64,000 nucleotides of DNA from Zizania palustris. Its lineage: Eukaryota; Streptophyta; Magnoliopsida; Poales; Poaceae. Below, piece after piece: positions 20,514 through 31,756 of this stretch. Where the stretch lies: positions 38,253,712 through 38,317,711 of the forward strand of contig JAAALK010000286.1 in assembly GCA_019279435.1 (NCBI GenBank). Direction: 5' to 3'. Every line of letters starts with the position of its first letter. Position 1 is the stretch's first letter. The position numbers were made by a program, and so were the translations under genes. Below the pieces are notes generated by a model. The model had not been told where the DNA came from. It made no database searches and saw only the letters and a program-made list of their open reading frames with translations.

Positions 20514-21359
20514 ACCATCGACCGCGCGGAGCTCCAGCGCGCAGGGCTTCGGAGGGCTCAAACTTCGGCTGCGGTGTGCCCGGTGTGAAGGATCCCGGTC
20601 GGACCGGCGGAGAGCCATCGGTCGGACTGGCTGTTGCCGACAACGGCGTGACGAGGGGCTCCGATCAGACCGATACCGCAACGCCAGTCGGACCGGGGTG
20701 ACAGATTCGATCTGTCGAGCCTCGGCAGCCGTAGCAAACGATCTCCAATTGCTCCCAAACTTCGCAAGGATGCTTAATGAGACAATTGGCCTGCAAAACA
20801 ATAATAGATCAAACACAATTCGCCCAGAGGGCCGAATTGCCAAGTAGGGGTGATAAAACCGATAAAAAGGATAGCAATCCGTTACGTGGATTAACAGGAG
20901 GTTCACAACCGAACTAGCCAGGGTTACCATGATTGCGGACGCCGCAGACAGAGGGCTTTCAAGCAAACCCACAAAGATGTGGAAAAGTAAAGAAAGTAAA
21001 ACGATTCAAAGCCGGAGCTTTGGATTGGTATGTTGGTGGGGCCTGAATCGGCCTTCCCCGTAGTATTTATAGGGGGTGGACTAGTTATCCCTGGCTAGAG
21101 ATAGAGTTAGATGCGCCCAAAACTCTATTGAGATAAGTTTTGGGCGAAAATATCTCGAATCCCAGTTGGATCTGAAATCTAGACCCTGGCCGGTCTGACC
21201 GAGCCCATGGCCTCGGTCTAACTGGACCTGGCCGGTTGGACCGGCCTACCATAGCCGGTTAGACCGGCCTTTGCCAGGTTGACATATTTTCGGTCAAAAC
21301 TACTTTTTTCTAGTATTTGCTAGTTTGACAATTAATGCCATTTTTTGCTATAAACAACA
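20514..21359 (-). repeat. Gypsy-A 5' LTR, 5' part
   Basis: Upstream part of the Gypsy-A LTR: minus strand begins TGTTGTTTATAGC at 21359, immediately after interrupted Gypsy-B RT coding sequence. The TATA box CTATAAATA lies at 21063-21071 (-). Upstream of it on the minus strand, four GGTCNGACC-type palindromes fill 21189-21271; more lie downstream (20588-20700). With 9236-9641 the whole LTR is about 1.2 kb. Bases 20514-20518 (accat) are the right copy of the Copia-1 target duplication. ORFs inside (20406-20972) are LTR sequence with no domain. Confidence 0.8.
21063..21071 (-). promoter_or_regulatory. TATA box of Gypsy-A LTR
   Basis: Minus strand CTATAAATA, 288 bp inside the LTR and 118-208 bp downstream of the palindrome cluster. 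It is the probable promoter of Gypsy-A genomic RNA, now separated from gag by Copia-1. Confidence 0.7.
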
Positions 21360-22399
21360 AGCTTCCGAGGTAATCTTTAATATCATCGAAGCTCTTCTAG
21401 CACTCCGACATCCACTTGAAACTTTTGGACCCCTTTAAAGCTTTAAAAACTTGGAAGGCTTCGCTCGGCTGATTTGGCCAGGAATCTGCTAAGAGCTATG
21501 AGCCGTCCTGTTAGCTTCTGAACTTGCTTCAAATTTTCGGGTGAAGTCATTCTTTGCAATGCGCTTATCTGCATCGGGCTAGCTTCGATTCCCCTACTCG
21601 AAACAAAGTACCCTAGCAGTTTTCCTGCTTGCGCCCTGAATATACATTTTTTAGGGTTGAGGTGAACTCCACATGCTCGGAGGCTCTCAAATGTTTCAGC
21701 TAAGTCTAGGCTATGATGGTTCTTTACAGCACTCTTTATTACAATGTCATCCATATAGGCTTCGACATTTTGGCCTATTTGATTACCTAGAGCCTTAGCT
21801 ATCAAACGTGAGAAGGTGGCTCCCGCATTCTGCAAGCCAAAAGGCATTCAAACATAACAAAATACTCCAGAGGGAGTTATAAAACTCGTCTCGGCTTCGT
21901 TTTCGCGCTTTAGCTAGACCTGATGATAAACGGAGTATGCATCTAGGAAGCTCAGTAATTCGGAGCCAGCCGTAGAATCCACCAGCTGGTATATTCGGGG
22001 CATAGGGTAGGGGTCTCGCGGGCATGCTTTATTTAATGATGTGAAATCAATGCACATGCGCCACTTGCCGGAGCCTTTTTTCCTGACAAAAACAGGGTTA
22101 GCCAGCCACTCCGTGTGGGCTACTTCCCTGATGATGCTAGACCTTAGCAATTTTTCCACTTCTACCTTGGTGAGGTCTGCCATCTCCGCTGATAACTTAC
22201 GAAGCACCTGACGCACTGGCCTAGCCTTCAAGTTGACAAGCAAACTATGTTCGATGATACTCCGGTCAACCCCGGTGATGTCTTCGTCGGTCCAGGCAAA
22301 GATGTCCAAATTTTGTTTGACTACTTCCTCTAGTGAAATAGCTATCTCCGAAGGTAGCCCCTTACCGAACTGTATTGGGTACTCCTTTCCATCTTTCAA
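21360..22399 (-). pseudogene. Gypsy-B reverse transcriptase, truncated
   Basis: Two overlapping frames, 22399-21914 and 21847-21443, cover Ty3/gypsy RT. The first has RMCIDFTSLNKACPRDPYPMPR and SFLDAYSVYHQV; the second has MPFGLQNAGATF, the catalytic AYMDDIVIKS, and CIFRAQAGKLLGY. The frame changes between 21914 and 21847. Coding similarity to Gypsy-E continues to 21360, with one more stop near 21390 that fits CAG to TAG, and ends abruptly at the Gypsy-A LTR. Confidence 0.9.
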
Positions 22400-22930
22400 G
22401 ATTATCTTTGTGACAACATCACCTTCCAGGCTTGGCTTTAGGGAAAGGCCCTTCGAGGAGTTTGAAGAGTCTGAAGCCTCCTATGTGTGCTCCGACACAT
22501 TGTGCACTTGTCGAGGGTCCAATGGCTGACCGTGGCCATACTCCATTCTTCGGGCTACAGCTTGGTATCCTGAGATAGTGAGAACTCCACCTTGCGTGGG
22601 CATCTTGACACATAAGTAGTTATGATGTGCTATAGCCCCGAACTGGTTCAACATCCCCCGTCCAAAAATCGCATTGTAGGATTATAGGCATATGGGGCAT
22701 CGACGATGTCGAAGATCACTTCTTCCACCCTGGCTAGGGGCCCCTCTTTGAAGGCAACCTCGAGGCCTATCTGGCCGAGGGCATCAAGAGGTGGACCTGT
22801 GAAGCCTTGTAGTGGGCGGGCCACCAGAAGTAAATGCCTCCCAGGAATGCACATCTAGTCGAAGGCCTGGACAAAGAGTATATATGTAGAGCTCCCGCCG
22901 TCTACCAGGATCCTTCGAACTTCGAATCCT
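22400..22930 (-). pseudogene. Gypsy-B protease region
   Basis: Decayed aspartic protease. The piece 22854-22648 encodes GRHLLLVARPLQGFTGPPLDALG and EEVIFDIVDAPYAYN, which match the Gypsy-E protease closely. The catalytic DGG region lies upstream near 22890-22900 in another frame. An indel inside the piece (near 22685) shifts the frame just after PYAYN, so the downstream GRGMLNQ-like part is read out of frame. Confidence 0.8.
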
Positions 22931-23064
22931 ACTATATCAGCTGAAAATGACAAGGGGGTCAGCATGAGGGAATTTCACCCCCGCAGCATCATTGACAGTA
23001 AAGGAAATAGGTACATGGGACCACTCGGGCATTCCTGCCACATAATTCGAGGTCCCTATGTGCC

Positions 23065-24625
23065 CTACTTCACAGACATATTCTCACCGTTGCCTTTTCG
23101 ATATGTTACCGAGGGTCCCCCCTCCAGATATGTGTAGGACCACTCGCTTCCGCGATCTTGGGGATCTTCCTGCTTTGGTGGTGGCATAATATTGGCCATC
23201 GGGAGCTGCATTGGTGCTTTGGGGATGCCGACTCGGGCCACGGTTTGCACGGGCTCCGAACGTGCCGCTGGAGGGGCTCGATCCGAAATACCTCGCCCTG
23301 TACTTCATCCAAGGTATTCACCCCGAAGGGTTAATACAGACTTACAATCCTTCGTGTCATGACTTCTGTTATCGCCATGCACACAACAGAAGAAGCTCTG
23401 GCGCCTGTCAGCTACTCTTTCTTGGGGCTTCGAAGAACCAACCTTGAATCCTTGCGCCTGTTGAAAGTTGACAGGTGCCTTCGGGGCAAAGGGTGCAATG
23501 TTCAACACCTCCGGGCGGAAGTGCTTCTTTCCCCGCCTATGATCATTGAAACGATTGTCAAGGGGGGCTTGCTGAGAGGTTGGGACTTCAGGCTCCGTCT
23601 TCACTTCTCAAAGGGCTGGTGCAGGTGTTGAGGTTCTTCGGAGGCAACCTTCCTCTGCCTTGGCATACTGTTCGAAGTATGCTATCAGCTATGCCACAGA
23701 TAACATCGGTTTCCAATGAAGCTTGCTGAGGAGATCTTGGTTCAGCACCCCTTTGCGCATGGCATCGACTACCAAAGAGGTAGACAAGCCTTTAATCTGA
23801 GACTTGGTGTGCGTGAAGTGTGTGAAATACTCCTGAAGTGTCTCCCCCACTTGCTGCTTCACTTGAAATAGACTCCCAGTCGACATTGGGGCCACAAATA
23901 TACCATGGAAGTTTCTTACAAACTTCCTTTTCAGCTGCTCCTAGGACTTGATCGATCCTGGCTTTAGAGACCAGAACCATCAGAGAGCTACACCTTTGAG
24001 AGTGAGGGAAGTACTTCGCCATAGTGTTACGCACCCCTCCGCTAGCTTCTATTGCCAAAGCATACGAACGAGATAATTCTCCAGGGTCAGACCCACCGGA
24101 GTATTTGTGCAGCTTCGAGGCTTTAAACCTGGGGTCGAAGGGCAACTTCTGTAGGTCCGGATGCAACGGAGACGTGTCATCGAAGGATGCATTCTCAGCT
24201 TCCTCTTGGACTTGGACCGCTTCGAGAAGATCACCAGCACCACCGTCTTGACGCCCTTCTGGAGCATGAGTGGAAGCTTGAGAGCGGAGTCGACCGGCAG
24301 CCTCTTGCCTCCTCCTTGCCACTTCCTCCAGAAGTCGCGCTACTTGCATAGCCTCATCTTCAGGAAGGTCTTCATCTCCTTCGGAGGGGAGCTCCGGGTC
24401 TCGGGAACTGGTGTAGTCGGTTTGGAGCACCGTGGGAGCGGCTTGGGGGCCTCTGGGTGCTCGAGCAACCCCTTCGGGGGTTAGCGGGATAATTGAAGGT
24501 CCTGCTCCGTTGGTCCGAGGGGACCTTCGGGGAGGATCAGAGTCTAGGCTCCGCTTGGGAGGCATAGCTAATGAAGAAGAGGTCCGAAGACCGAAGACTT
24601 GGTTTTGGAAGGTGAGGAAAGGCAT
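23065..24625 (-). pseudogene. Gypsy-B Gag, frameshifted
   Basis: ATG 24625, or more likely the internal ATG at 24565 that opens MPPKRSLDSDPP. The N-terminal frame (to 23792) carries the Gag domain through EASGGVRNTMAKYFP and then shifts frame near 24000. The next piece, 23895-23689, has APMSTGSLFQVKQQ and HTKSQIKGLS. The C-terminal piece 23604-23305 holds a zinc-finger-like FFCCVHGDNRSHDTKDC. The same landmarks occur in the same order in Gypsy-E. At least three frameshifts separate the pieces. Confidence 0.85.
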
Positions 24626-24750
24626 TCGAACTTCACTAGGAAGCCCCTTGTCGAAGGGTGCGTGAAATCCTGAGACTCTGAAGCTCCCTCCACAAGTGCT
24701 CTTCGAAGTGCAGTCAGCAGCAGAGAACTATCTTTTAGAACTAGGTTCAC

Positions 24751-24765
24751 CACGGACAGCGCCAA
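24751..24765 (-). other. Gypsy-B primer-binding site
   Basis: Minus strand TGGCGCTGTCCGTGG, starting 2 nt after the LTR end at 24767. This type of PBS is common in plant Tat-like elements. I do not assign the tRNA. Confidence 0.6.
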
Positions 24766-24766
24766 C

Positions 24767-25261
24767 TGTTGGCGTAAAAGATTACGCTAACATGTTCTCG
24801 AAGATTAAGAACTAACAAACAAGGAGTTTGTGTTGAGAACTATTTCGATCCTCCGAATAGGATAATAGCTCAAAATAGTCCGAAATTGTGTATTGAATAG
24901 TTGAGTATTCGATGCCCATTACAGGGTAAGAAGGGGGGTATTTATAGGCAAAAAGTCTAAGGAAAAGACCTATTTACCCCTCAATTACAACCAACATAGT
25001 TGAAACTATTCGGTAACCCGAATAGGGTTAAAATAGTAAAATCTATCCGGAGAAGGTAGATAAGGCAGACGTCTTATCAGTCTTGGTGTTTTCCACTGTA
25101 GCTTCGGAGCCTTCGGAGGATGCCTTCGAATCATGAAGCCGAAGTATCCTTCGGCTTAGAAACTTCATCATCTCCGGAGATGAACTTGAACTTTGATGAT
25201 GGTGAATTATCTTTGACTGTTGACTTCTAAAGTCCTGAAGATGAAGTATTTTCCCCCAACA
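24767..25261 (-). repeat. Gypsy-B 5' LTR (495 bp)
   Basis: Minus strand begins TGTTGGGGGAAAATAC at 25261 and ends TACGCCAACA at 24767, so it has TG...CA ends. TATA box CTATAAATA at 24939-24947 (-). Same length and clearly related sequence to the Gypsy-E 3' LTR at 53551-54045. The ORF 25043-25372 runs across the junction into Gypsy-C and is chimeric. Confidence 0.9.
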
Positions 25262-26428
25262 ACACTTATGTAGCGCAATATGAGATAAATACTTAGTGAT
25301 AACTGGGGGCAAAGTATAAACTATATTACTAAGAGAATAATAAGGAGTTTCACAAATCACAACATAGCACACATCTTGACTATGAATTTTAGTTTGATTA
25401 GTTTAATGTGCAAGGATAGAAGAATCTTTTAATTCGATTTCATGCTGAATTTCAGATCTAATATCAAGTTGTTTGCTCTCATTAGTTGCCGTCTCAATAT
25501 TAGCTTTAACAATTTCATCAGAAGTTGAAAGTAACAAAGTAGATTTCACATTCTCATGCACAACGGTATAGTTATTAGTCCTATCATGGTGAAGTGCATC
25601 ATTATCAAATTGCAAAGGGTGTTCTATTATGTCAGCTGATGAATCAACCTCAACGGGTACCTGTAAGGACTTTTTACTTGATACCTCAACTCGTGTAGAG
25701 ATGGATGGCCATATGCTTGCTGATGTTTGTGCCGGTACATGTGCAGGTTCATGACGAACACTTGAAGAAGAGAAAGGCTTGGTTAGACCCGGTGTGCTCA
25801 TCACTCGTGGTGGATAGGAGTCTCTTGCCTTGTATTTCCATTCCTGCAATTCTTTCTCTGCAATGATGGTAAGATGAAACAAATGACTAAGAGTATTAAA
25901 TTCTTTATAATAAACGATATCTTGAATCTCATGTCTCAATCCATCGTAGAAGTACCCCATCATATCCTCCGAGTGCTCCACAACACCACAACAGGTCATG
26001 CTCTCTCGAAGCTCAGCATAATACTCTTTCACAGACATGTTACCTTGAACTAAGCATTGTAGTTTCTTACAAAATTAACGATGATAAGAAGGAGAGACAA
26101 ATTTACAATGCATAGCTCTTTTTAAATGACCCCATGTATTAAGTTGTAATTGAAGTTCACTTATATCGTCCCACCAGATTAAAGCACGATTTTTAAACAT
26201 ACCAATTGCTTGTTTAACTCTATGTTGTTCAGAAACTAGATATAAGTTAAATTTATGCTCTACAGTCATCTCCCAATCTAGGTATTCTTCACCATCATAT
26301 TCACAATAAAAAGATGGGATGGTAAACTTACATTTGATAGAAGAAACATTGTTACCATGATTATGATTTGTCGCACCTCCCATACCTACCATGGTTAGTA
26401 GAAAAGGAAAAAATATTAGCCCTATCAA
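25262..26428 (-). pseudogene. Gypsy-C Gag-Pol N-terminal part, broken
   Basis: 26428-26075 encodes the start of Gag: KFTIPSFYCEYDGEEYLDWEM, then EHRVKQAIGMFKNRALIWWDD, the classic Ty3/gypsy Gag core. After a stop at 26075 the Gag continues at 26038-25403 (MSVKEYYAELRESM, DMMGYFYDGLRHEIQDIV). Further left, 25372-25262 reads NIVYTLPPVITKYL, which resembles the polyprotein just upstream of RT; the region between (protease) looks compressed or lost. Gypsy-B interrupts the frame at 25261. The plus strand shows nothing of note. Confidence 0.75.
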
Positions 26429-27526
26429 CTATTAGGTAGTGGAAGGTGCTCTCGCTCACACTCAAGTGTCTTATCACAATCTTACAAGGTTCTTACCATC
26501 ACAGTGCAGTGGATGGCAAAATCTTGGTCATGGCACAATTCTTGACTGGTTGGTGACTTCCAAAGAGAGTGGTATACGATTGCAGAGACTCAAGTTACAC
26601 CGATCAGAAGTATATATGTGGAGTCTAAGTGGATAAACAAGAGTAATCTATATGATGGAACACGATTCAGAAACAAATAGTAATATTAAATAAGTGTCCA
26701 GAGCACTCGTACTAATTGCTGGTCTGAATGTGATCCCTATGACAAAAAATCTTATATGAGAGAGTGGTTGAAGCTCAAAGGATGACTTATGTATTGAAAA
26801 AATCAGCACAAAACAGTACCAAAAATAGCACCACACAACACTAATATCTTCCAAACTTGTCCCTAAGTGCTCCCCTTTTTTTGATTTTTTTTCTCTTTTT
26901 TCGATATTTTTCAACTCTTTTTTTGAACTCTTTTTTTACTTTTTTTTTCTTATTAGGAGCACAAAGAAGACAAACCAAGAAGATGTGATACAATTTTGCT
27001 GCAAAGAAGTGCTATGTAGTTAAATAAAGATGAGCTGAAAAATCTACGCAAGAAACTTTGGGGCTAGAAAACTCGATGTTTCCTGCCGAATATGGAAAAA
27101 CTAAAATCGGCGAACTGAGCTAGCTAGGAAAACTTAGATCTAACTTTTTCTGTAGATTTCGAAAATGTATTTATTTGCCTTATTCAGATTCCGTATGCAA
27201 AAGATATGACTGTTTTATCAGGGGCAATATGAATTAGGGTTTTGAGGTTCTGGTTCGAACGCGAATTGCAAATCAAAGGGAATTTATGGGTGGTGGCTAG
27301 TATAAGAGATTTAGAAAAATGGATCACAATACTAACCAGCAACCGGACTTGACCAAGGAGACAAACTCAATACTACGGACTGTGAAACCAAAACGTGCAA
27401 AGGCTAGGGATTGTCTTGGATTGGGGAAAACCTACGACTACAAATTTTTTGTTGGCTTTTTCGTGAACTATGCGATGAATATGAAATTAATCTAATATAA
27501 GATACACAAACCTGATGGTAAACCAA
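26429..27526 (-). other. Gypsy-C leader
   Basis: About 1.1 kb between PBS and gag with no convincing ORF. A T-rich tract (A-rich on the minus strand) fills about 26878-26950. The short ORFs (26439-26636 +, 26648-26914 -) have no recognisable domain. Confidence 0.6.
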
Positions 27527-27538
27527 GCTCTCATACCA
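27527..27538 (-). other. Gypsy-C primer-binding site, one mismatch
   Basis: Minus strand TGGTATGAGAGC, which differs by one base from the initiator Met tRNA PBS (TGGTATCAGAGC). It lies 5 nt after the LTR end at 27544. Confidence 0.75.
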
Positions 27539-27543
27539 CTTTA

Positions 27544-28268
27544 TGTAGGGCGGGTGCCCGATCTTCTAACAGGTGGGGGATAAACAACGATTTGTGGAGA
27601 ACTCGACGTTAACGATCTGGCTTTCGATCCACGAGATCGGCCCTTGAAATCGCTACACCACTACTCCATTGGTTATCAACAAAGCACAGCCTGATTAACC
27701 TCGCCAATAAGGCTAATTCTTGCATGTGAATCGAAGAACACAAGCAAGAACACAGAAAATGCAATTGAATTGAAAATTCTATTGGAATCTGTGAATTGGG
27801 GTTCACTTACAAATCTGGCGAAGCAGCGGCTATCAATGCAACGTGTAAACTAAACCCAAAAACCCTAGATGGCTGTAGAAACACCTTATATAGTAGGTTG
27901 GGACTCACCCCTAATGGGCTCAACTGGATACACGGCCCAAAGGCCCAATAATGCAGAAAACAGCATGCTGACAGATTCTGGACTCTATCTTGTTTTGATG
28001 ATTCCCGTTGGTCTAGAATGAATTTTGAGATGAAACCAGCTGCATTGGAAAGGTATTAAGTTATCTTTCCGTGCCTGGGTGGAACGTCAAAAACGGAGTC
28101 CGTATGCGGCATGGGTGATGATTTTAGTGCACGCTGCTCCTGGAATCCGAGTTGGACACGAATTGTAGTTGGATTGGACTCTCAAATTGGCTTGGACGTC
28201 CTTCCTGGTTCTTCTCCAACTCTTTGTTTATCTCCAAGTGATTTTCGTCATTTCCATGGTTCCTAACA
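27544..28268 (-). repeat. Probable Gypsy-C LTR (725 bp)
   Basis: Minus strand runs from TGTTAGGAACC (28268) to CGCCCTACA (27544), with TG...CA ends, a TATA box CTATATAAG at 27885-27893 and a PBS at once downstream. The 3' end is firm because of the PBS. The 5' end is less sure, because a coding-like frame from the right (28269-28570) seems to continue about 45 codons past 28268. Confidence 0.65.
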
Positions 28269-28570
28269 ATAATAATAATATTAGTTAGTAATTTATTCCC
28301 AAGATAATATACTAAGATACTTAGAAACGAGTTGACCTGGAGATTTAATCGTCGTGCTCAAACTCGAATAATTGAATCTTGGTATTCATGTATGGTTGTA
28401 TCATTGGTAGGGATGTCCTCATCATACTCCCATTCTTGATTTGGAGTCATCCTCGACTCAACGTCTATTGGTCCCCAATCAACTTCCATGATAATACAAG
28501 AGTTTCATATACATGCATCTCTTCTATTAATCCAAGAAAGTATTTCTGAAATTGAAAATGAATGCATCTC
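28269..28570 (-). pseudogene. C-terminal end of a Ty3/gypsy polyprotein upstream of the Gypsy-C LTR
   Basis: The minus strand encodes DVESRMTPNQEWEYDEDIP followed, after one stop (near 28366), by ARRLNLQVNSFL. This acidic stretch and RARxLNxQV motif are typical of the extreme C-terminus of grass Ty3/gypsy polyproteins. It sits immediately upstream of the Gypsy-C LTR, where it would be expected only if a second element end preceded that LTR. The stretch 28571-28690, between this and Copia-3 gag, holds nothing I can identify. Moderate confidence only. Confidence 0.5.
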
Positions 28571-28689
28571 ATAGTGTAGCATCTGAAGTTCAAATATATA
28601 AAAATTAAATCTAACATGGAAAGCATGCACCTTAACTTGTTTCCTCATAATCATGATCCTATCCCAACTGGTGATGTTCTCATCATTTC

Positions 28690-30473
28690 TTTTCTTTGTA
28701 GTTTAGCTAGTGTAAAACAAAATTCTACGTAATGTCCATCTTTACCACAGTAAGTACAAGTGTACTTTGTTTTATGTTTAACATGAGAAGTTGAAGCTAT
28801 ATTTGCATTCATTATTTTAGTAGATGACATAATTCTAGCAGATCTAAATACAATATTTTTAGGCTCATCACATTTTTTTTTAATTTTCCACTACTAAGAG
28901 ATTTAACTACAACATGAGCATGTGTCTTAGAGTGAGTATACAGATCAAAGCCTAACCCAGTTTTATGCTTTATAGACCTAGTATTTTGCTCCAAAATTTG
29001 ATTCAAACTTTTAGTTCCTATCACTCCTTGCAAATATTCAATGCGTTTAAAAAGAATGGTGCAATTATCACAAGAAGTTGGTTTATCAACTAAACAAGCA
29101 TGATTCTCATTTTTCTCTTTTTCAGCTTTAAGTTGTTCTAAAATGGAAGCATGCACAACTCTTAGAGAAGTAAATTCAGCATAAAGTGAGTCACATGATT
29201 TGCAAGAATCATCAACATGAATCAATGTTTTAAGTCTAGCAATTTTAGCATTTAAAGACTCAACTAATATATCATGTTTCTTAATTGTTTTATTCCTGTT
29301 CTCTAATAAAGTACCAAGTTTTCAACAGCACGTGCTAAACCATCATAAGAAGGTTCTACCTCATTATTGTTGCCGCTATCAAGGTCACTATTGTCGATGG
29401 AGCCTTTCGAACTTGCCATTAGACTCAACTCAATCAAATTACTCTTCCCTTTTGGAGTTGCACCATCATCACTATCTGTATCCACATCACTCAAATTAAT
29501 CTGCTCAAGAGTGGAAAGAACACGATGCACTACCTTGCGGTTCAGATAGCCCTTCTTCTTATTGCTCTTAGATGTGTGCTTCTTTTTATCGCCTTCAATC
29601 TCCTCTTCATTCTCATCATTATCCTTTGCGATCCTTGCTAGATACTTTGGGCACTTAGGACGAATATGATTATGTGAGCCACACTCATAACATCTTTGAG
29701 GACCAAAATTTCCTTTTATTTTTGATCTTATATTCTGCAAGGCTTTAGTAAAGCGAGTAGAAAGAAGTGCCAAATCATCTTCTAGAAGTTTTTCTAGTTG
29801 TTCATCAGTCAGTGAAGATAAAGAAGACAAAGCATAGCTAGATGAAGAAATATCATTGTGCATGTTAGGTTGAGAGACCAAATATATTGATTTATTTCCA
29901 TGTTTTATAGAAAGAACATCTAATTCACGAGTTTTTAGTTTAGAATAAATCAGATCTAATGTAAGTGTACTCATGAAAGTTGATTCTTGAATAGAAGTAA
30001 CTTTAATCTCCCACACAGACATATCTAAAGCACTAAGTAACTGCCTAGCATTAGAAGCATAAGTGTTAGTAACTCCAATATCACGTAAATTACTAAGAAT
30101 CTTATTAAATCTTGCAAATAAGTCATCAATAGATTCACTAGGTTTCATCTCAAAGTACATGTATTCTTTCTTATATATATCTTGACGTACTTCTTTTACC
30201 ATATTTGAACCTTCATGATAATCACATAAAGCTTTTCATACCTCATATGCAGACTTGTAATGGAACACACGGTCAAAATCGCTCCTTTCAAGACCTTGGA
30301 TAATTAAATTTCTTGCCTTGCTGTTGTTCTCTACATTTGCTCGATTTGAATCATTAATTTGATTAGGAATATCAAATGGTGTAATTACCTTCTCCTAAAT
30401 TAAGTAGCCTTGTCTTCCAATACTGAAAATCAGCACCATCGAAAACAAAAGGTTTTGTAGAATACCAATCCAT
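28690..30473 (-). pseudogene. Copia-3 Gag, broken
   Basis: ATG 30473 opens MDWYSTKPFVFDGADFQYW, the N-terminus of a UBN2-type copia Gag. It is soon broken, with indels near 30390-30420 and a TGA near 30237. The long open piece 30202-29303 carries the rest of the Gag domain and a zinc knuckle CYECGSHNHIRPKC, then an acidic/Lys-rich linker. The piece 29225-28812 is coiled-coil-like with CxxC pairs (DSCKSCDSL, SCDNC). A second zinc knuckle, CTYCGKDGHYVEFC, is readable near 28755-28715. This two-knuckle, coiled-coil layout matches Copia-1 and Copia-2 Gag, so Copia-3 is also Sirevirus-like. Confidence 0.85.
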
Positions 30474-30518
30474 TGATATTTTTCTAAATACTCTAAGAAT
30501 AAATTAGAAAAATAACCT

Positions 30519-30530
30519 GCTCTGATACCA
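30519..30530 (-). other. Copia-3 primer-binding site
   Basis: Minus strand TGGTATCAGAGC, an exact initiator Met tRNA match, 2 nt after the LTR end (CCTACA) at 30533, as in Copia-1 and Copia-2. Confidence 0.9.
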
Positions 30531-30532
30531 CT

Positions 30533-31756
30533 TGTAGGACTGATTCACACTAATATAGGCAATCAGAGAGGAGGGTGAATGATTGCAGAAGATAAAAATG
30601 TAAACACTAAACCTCTGATTACAAAACCTCAAATTAATCCCGTTTCAGTTCTGGACAAAACTCTGTTTCATCACTAAAATTTTTAACACAACAAAGTAGA
30701 TAAAATTTGTGGACTAACCCAACTAAAATCAAGCCTATCGGACTTCTAGATCAAAAGATATTAACGAAACAAAACTTCTGAACAGAAGTGTGACGGAAAT
30801 TGATTAAGCCCTAATTACTCAATTAACGAAAAACCGTATGGAATTTATAGACTAAAATTTCAAGATCATGACTATGTTGTCTTAGACAGGTTTTAACCAA
30901 ATCAAATCAACCATAAACCTAGAACCAATGATTTAATCTAAAACCAAAAGCAAGGGATGCAAATACCGAATAAACTCAAAGAAACGAGATTACCGCACTT
31001 AATCATAAGAAGAATTCACTTTATTTCCAAGATCAAGCATACCAGATGCCTCTCAAAAATTCCTACAGGAATTCTCCATGAAGACACCAAAACCCTACCC
31101 TAGATTCAACTCTTAATCCCGTAGCTAATCTCATCTGCCAAAAAAACTGCTGGAATAAAAACTAAATACTACTATTTATAGAGAGCCACAAGGCCTCCCG
31201 CCTAGCCTGAACCAAGCCCAAACATTAAGCCCACTTCGGCCTATCCTTGCGCACGCATGCAGCAGGTTGGGCTGCGCACGCATGCCACCCAACGAGCTGC
31301 TGCTCCTTGCCTTTTGCATGCAGCCAACATCCTTGCATGCAAACAATTAGTTTATATGCAATACCATGCATGTAAGCAAATTATGCTACAGATACATGTA
31401 TAATGCACATAATTTCACGTCATGCTCCAACTTGACATCCTCTCCACCGTCATTTAGCCCGAACATCCCGCGTGACATCCTTGATCATTAGGATCTCAGT
31501 TCCTCCTTAAACTTAGTCCCGAAACTTCAGTTTCTCCTGAACCTTAGATCCAGTTTATCACTGACCATGCTCCCTATCAACCAACACCTGCGCATGAACA
31601 ATCACATGAAACCTTGTATGAGCACAAGTCTACGACTTGACTCAAGATTAGTCAACATACACCACTCATAAAAAGCATCTGATACATGTCATTACGTTAA
31701 TCACTTTGCAAGGTAATTTCAATATAAACCAATTTTTCATCACATGATTTCACAGA
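30533..31756 (-). repeat. Copia-3 5' LTR
   Basis: The 3' end is clear: minus strand ...CAGTCCTACA at 30533 followed by the PBS, with a shortened form of the conserved ATTCACCC motif near 30575. TATA box CTATAAATAG at 31173-31181 (-). The 5' end is not sharp; candidates lie between 31733 and 31756. The LTR is about 1.2 kb. No ORF of note inside. Confidence 0.7.

Larger units (their letters stand above)
4327..21359 (-). mobile_element. Gypsy-A: Tat-like Ty3/gypsy element, interrupted twice
   Basis: Minus-strand element read right to left: 5' LTR (21359 to 20514, then 9641 to about 9236), PBS, gag (9205-7205), linker, protease (to 5559), reverse transcriptase (to 4327). Copia-1 (9642-20513) splits its LTR, and the element Z LTR cuts off its RT at 4327. 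RNase H, integrase and the 3' LTR are therefore left of the window. Its 5' end at 21359 in turn interrupts Gypsy-B RT. Gag and protease resemble those of Gypsy-D, so A and D are related lineages. The combination of gag, DGGAT-type protease and this PBS type suggests the Tat group; this is inference, because the RNase H region is not visible here. Confidence 0.8.
21360..25261 (-). mobile_element. Gypsy-B: Tat-like Ty3/gypsy element, 5' half, same family as Gypsy-E
   Basis: Minus-strand element: 5' LTR (25261-24767), PBS, gag (24625-about 23065), protease (about 22930-22400) and RT (22399-21360). It is cut at 21360 by insertion of the Gypsy-A LTR in the middle of the RT connection region; the rest lies left of the window. 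LTR length (495 bp), LTR ends, gag and pol all match Gypsy-E, so the two are copies of one family. Many frameshifts make B the more decayed copy. It is itself inserted in Gypsy-C coding sequence at 25261/25262. Confidence 0.85.
25262..28268 (-). mobile_element. Gypsy-C: decayed Ty3/gypsy element (LTR, leader, gag)
   Basis: Minus-strand element with a probable 5' LTR (28268-27544), PBS (27538-27527), a long leader and gag-pol (26428 leftward), cut by Gypsy-B at 25261/25262. The gag type (KFTIPSFYCEYDGEEYLDWE) differs from that in Gypsy-A, -B, -D and -E, so this is a separate Ty3/gypsy lineage. Upstream of the LTR, on the right, lies what looks like the C-terminal end of a polyprotein of the same general type (see 28269-28570), as if two copies stood in tandem. 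Confidence 0.7.
28690..31756 (-). mobile_element. Copia-3: Sirevirus-like element, 5' end only
   Basis: Minus-strand copia element: 5' LTR (about 31756-30533), PBS (30530-30519), gag (30473-about 28690). Pol is not visible because the Gypsy-C block interrupts the element near 28600-28690. The remainder should lie left of the window. It is inserted in Gypsy-D gag near 31757. Confidence 0.75.

Noticed and set aside
25043..25372. 109-codon minus ORF
   Set aside because: It spans the junction of Gypsy-C Pol-like sequence and the Gypsy-B LTR, so it is chimeric.
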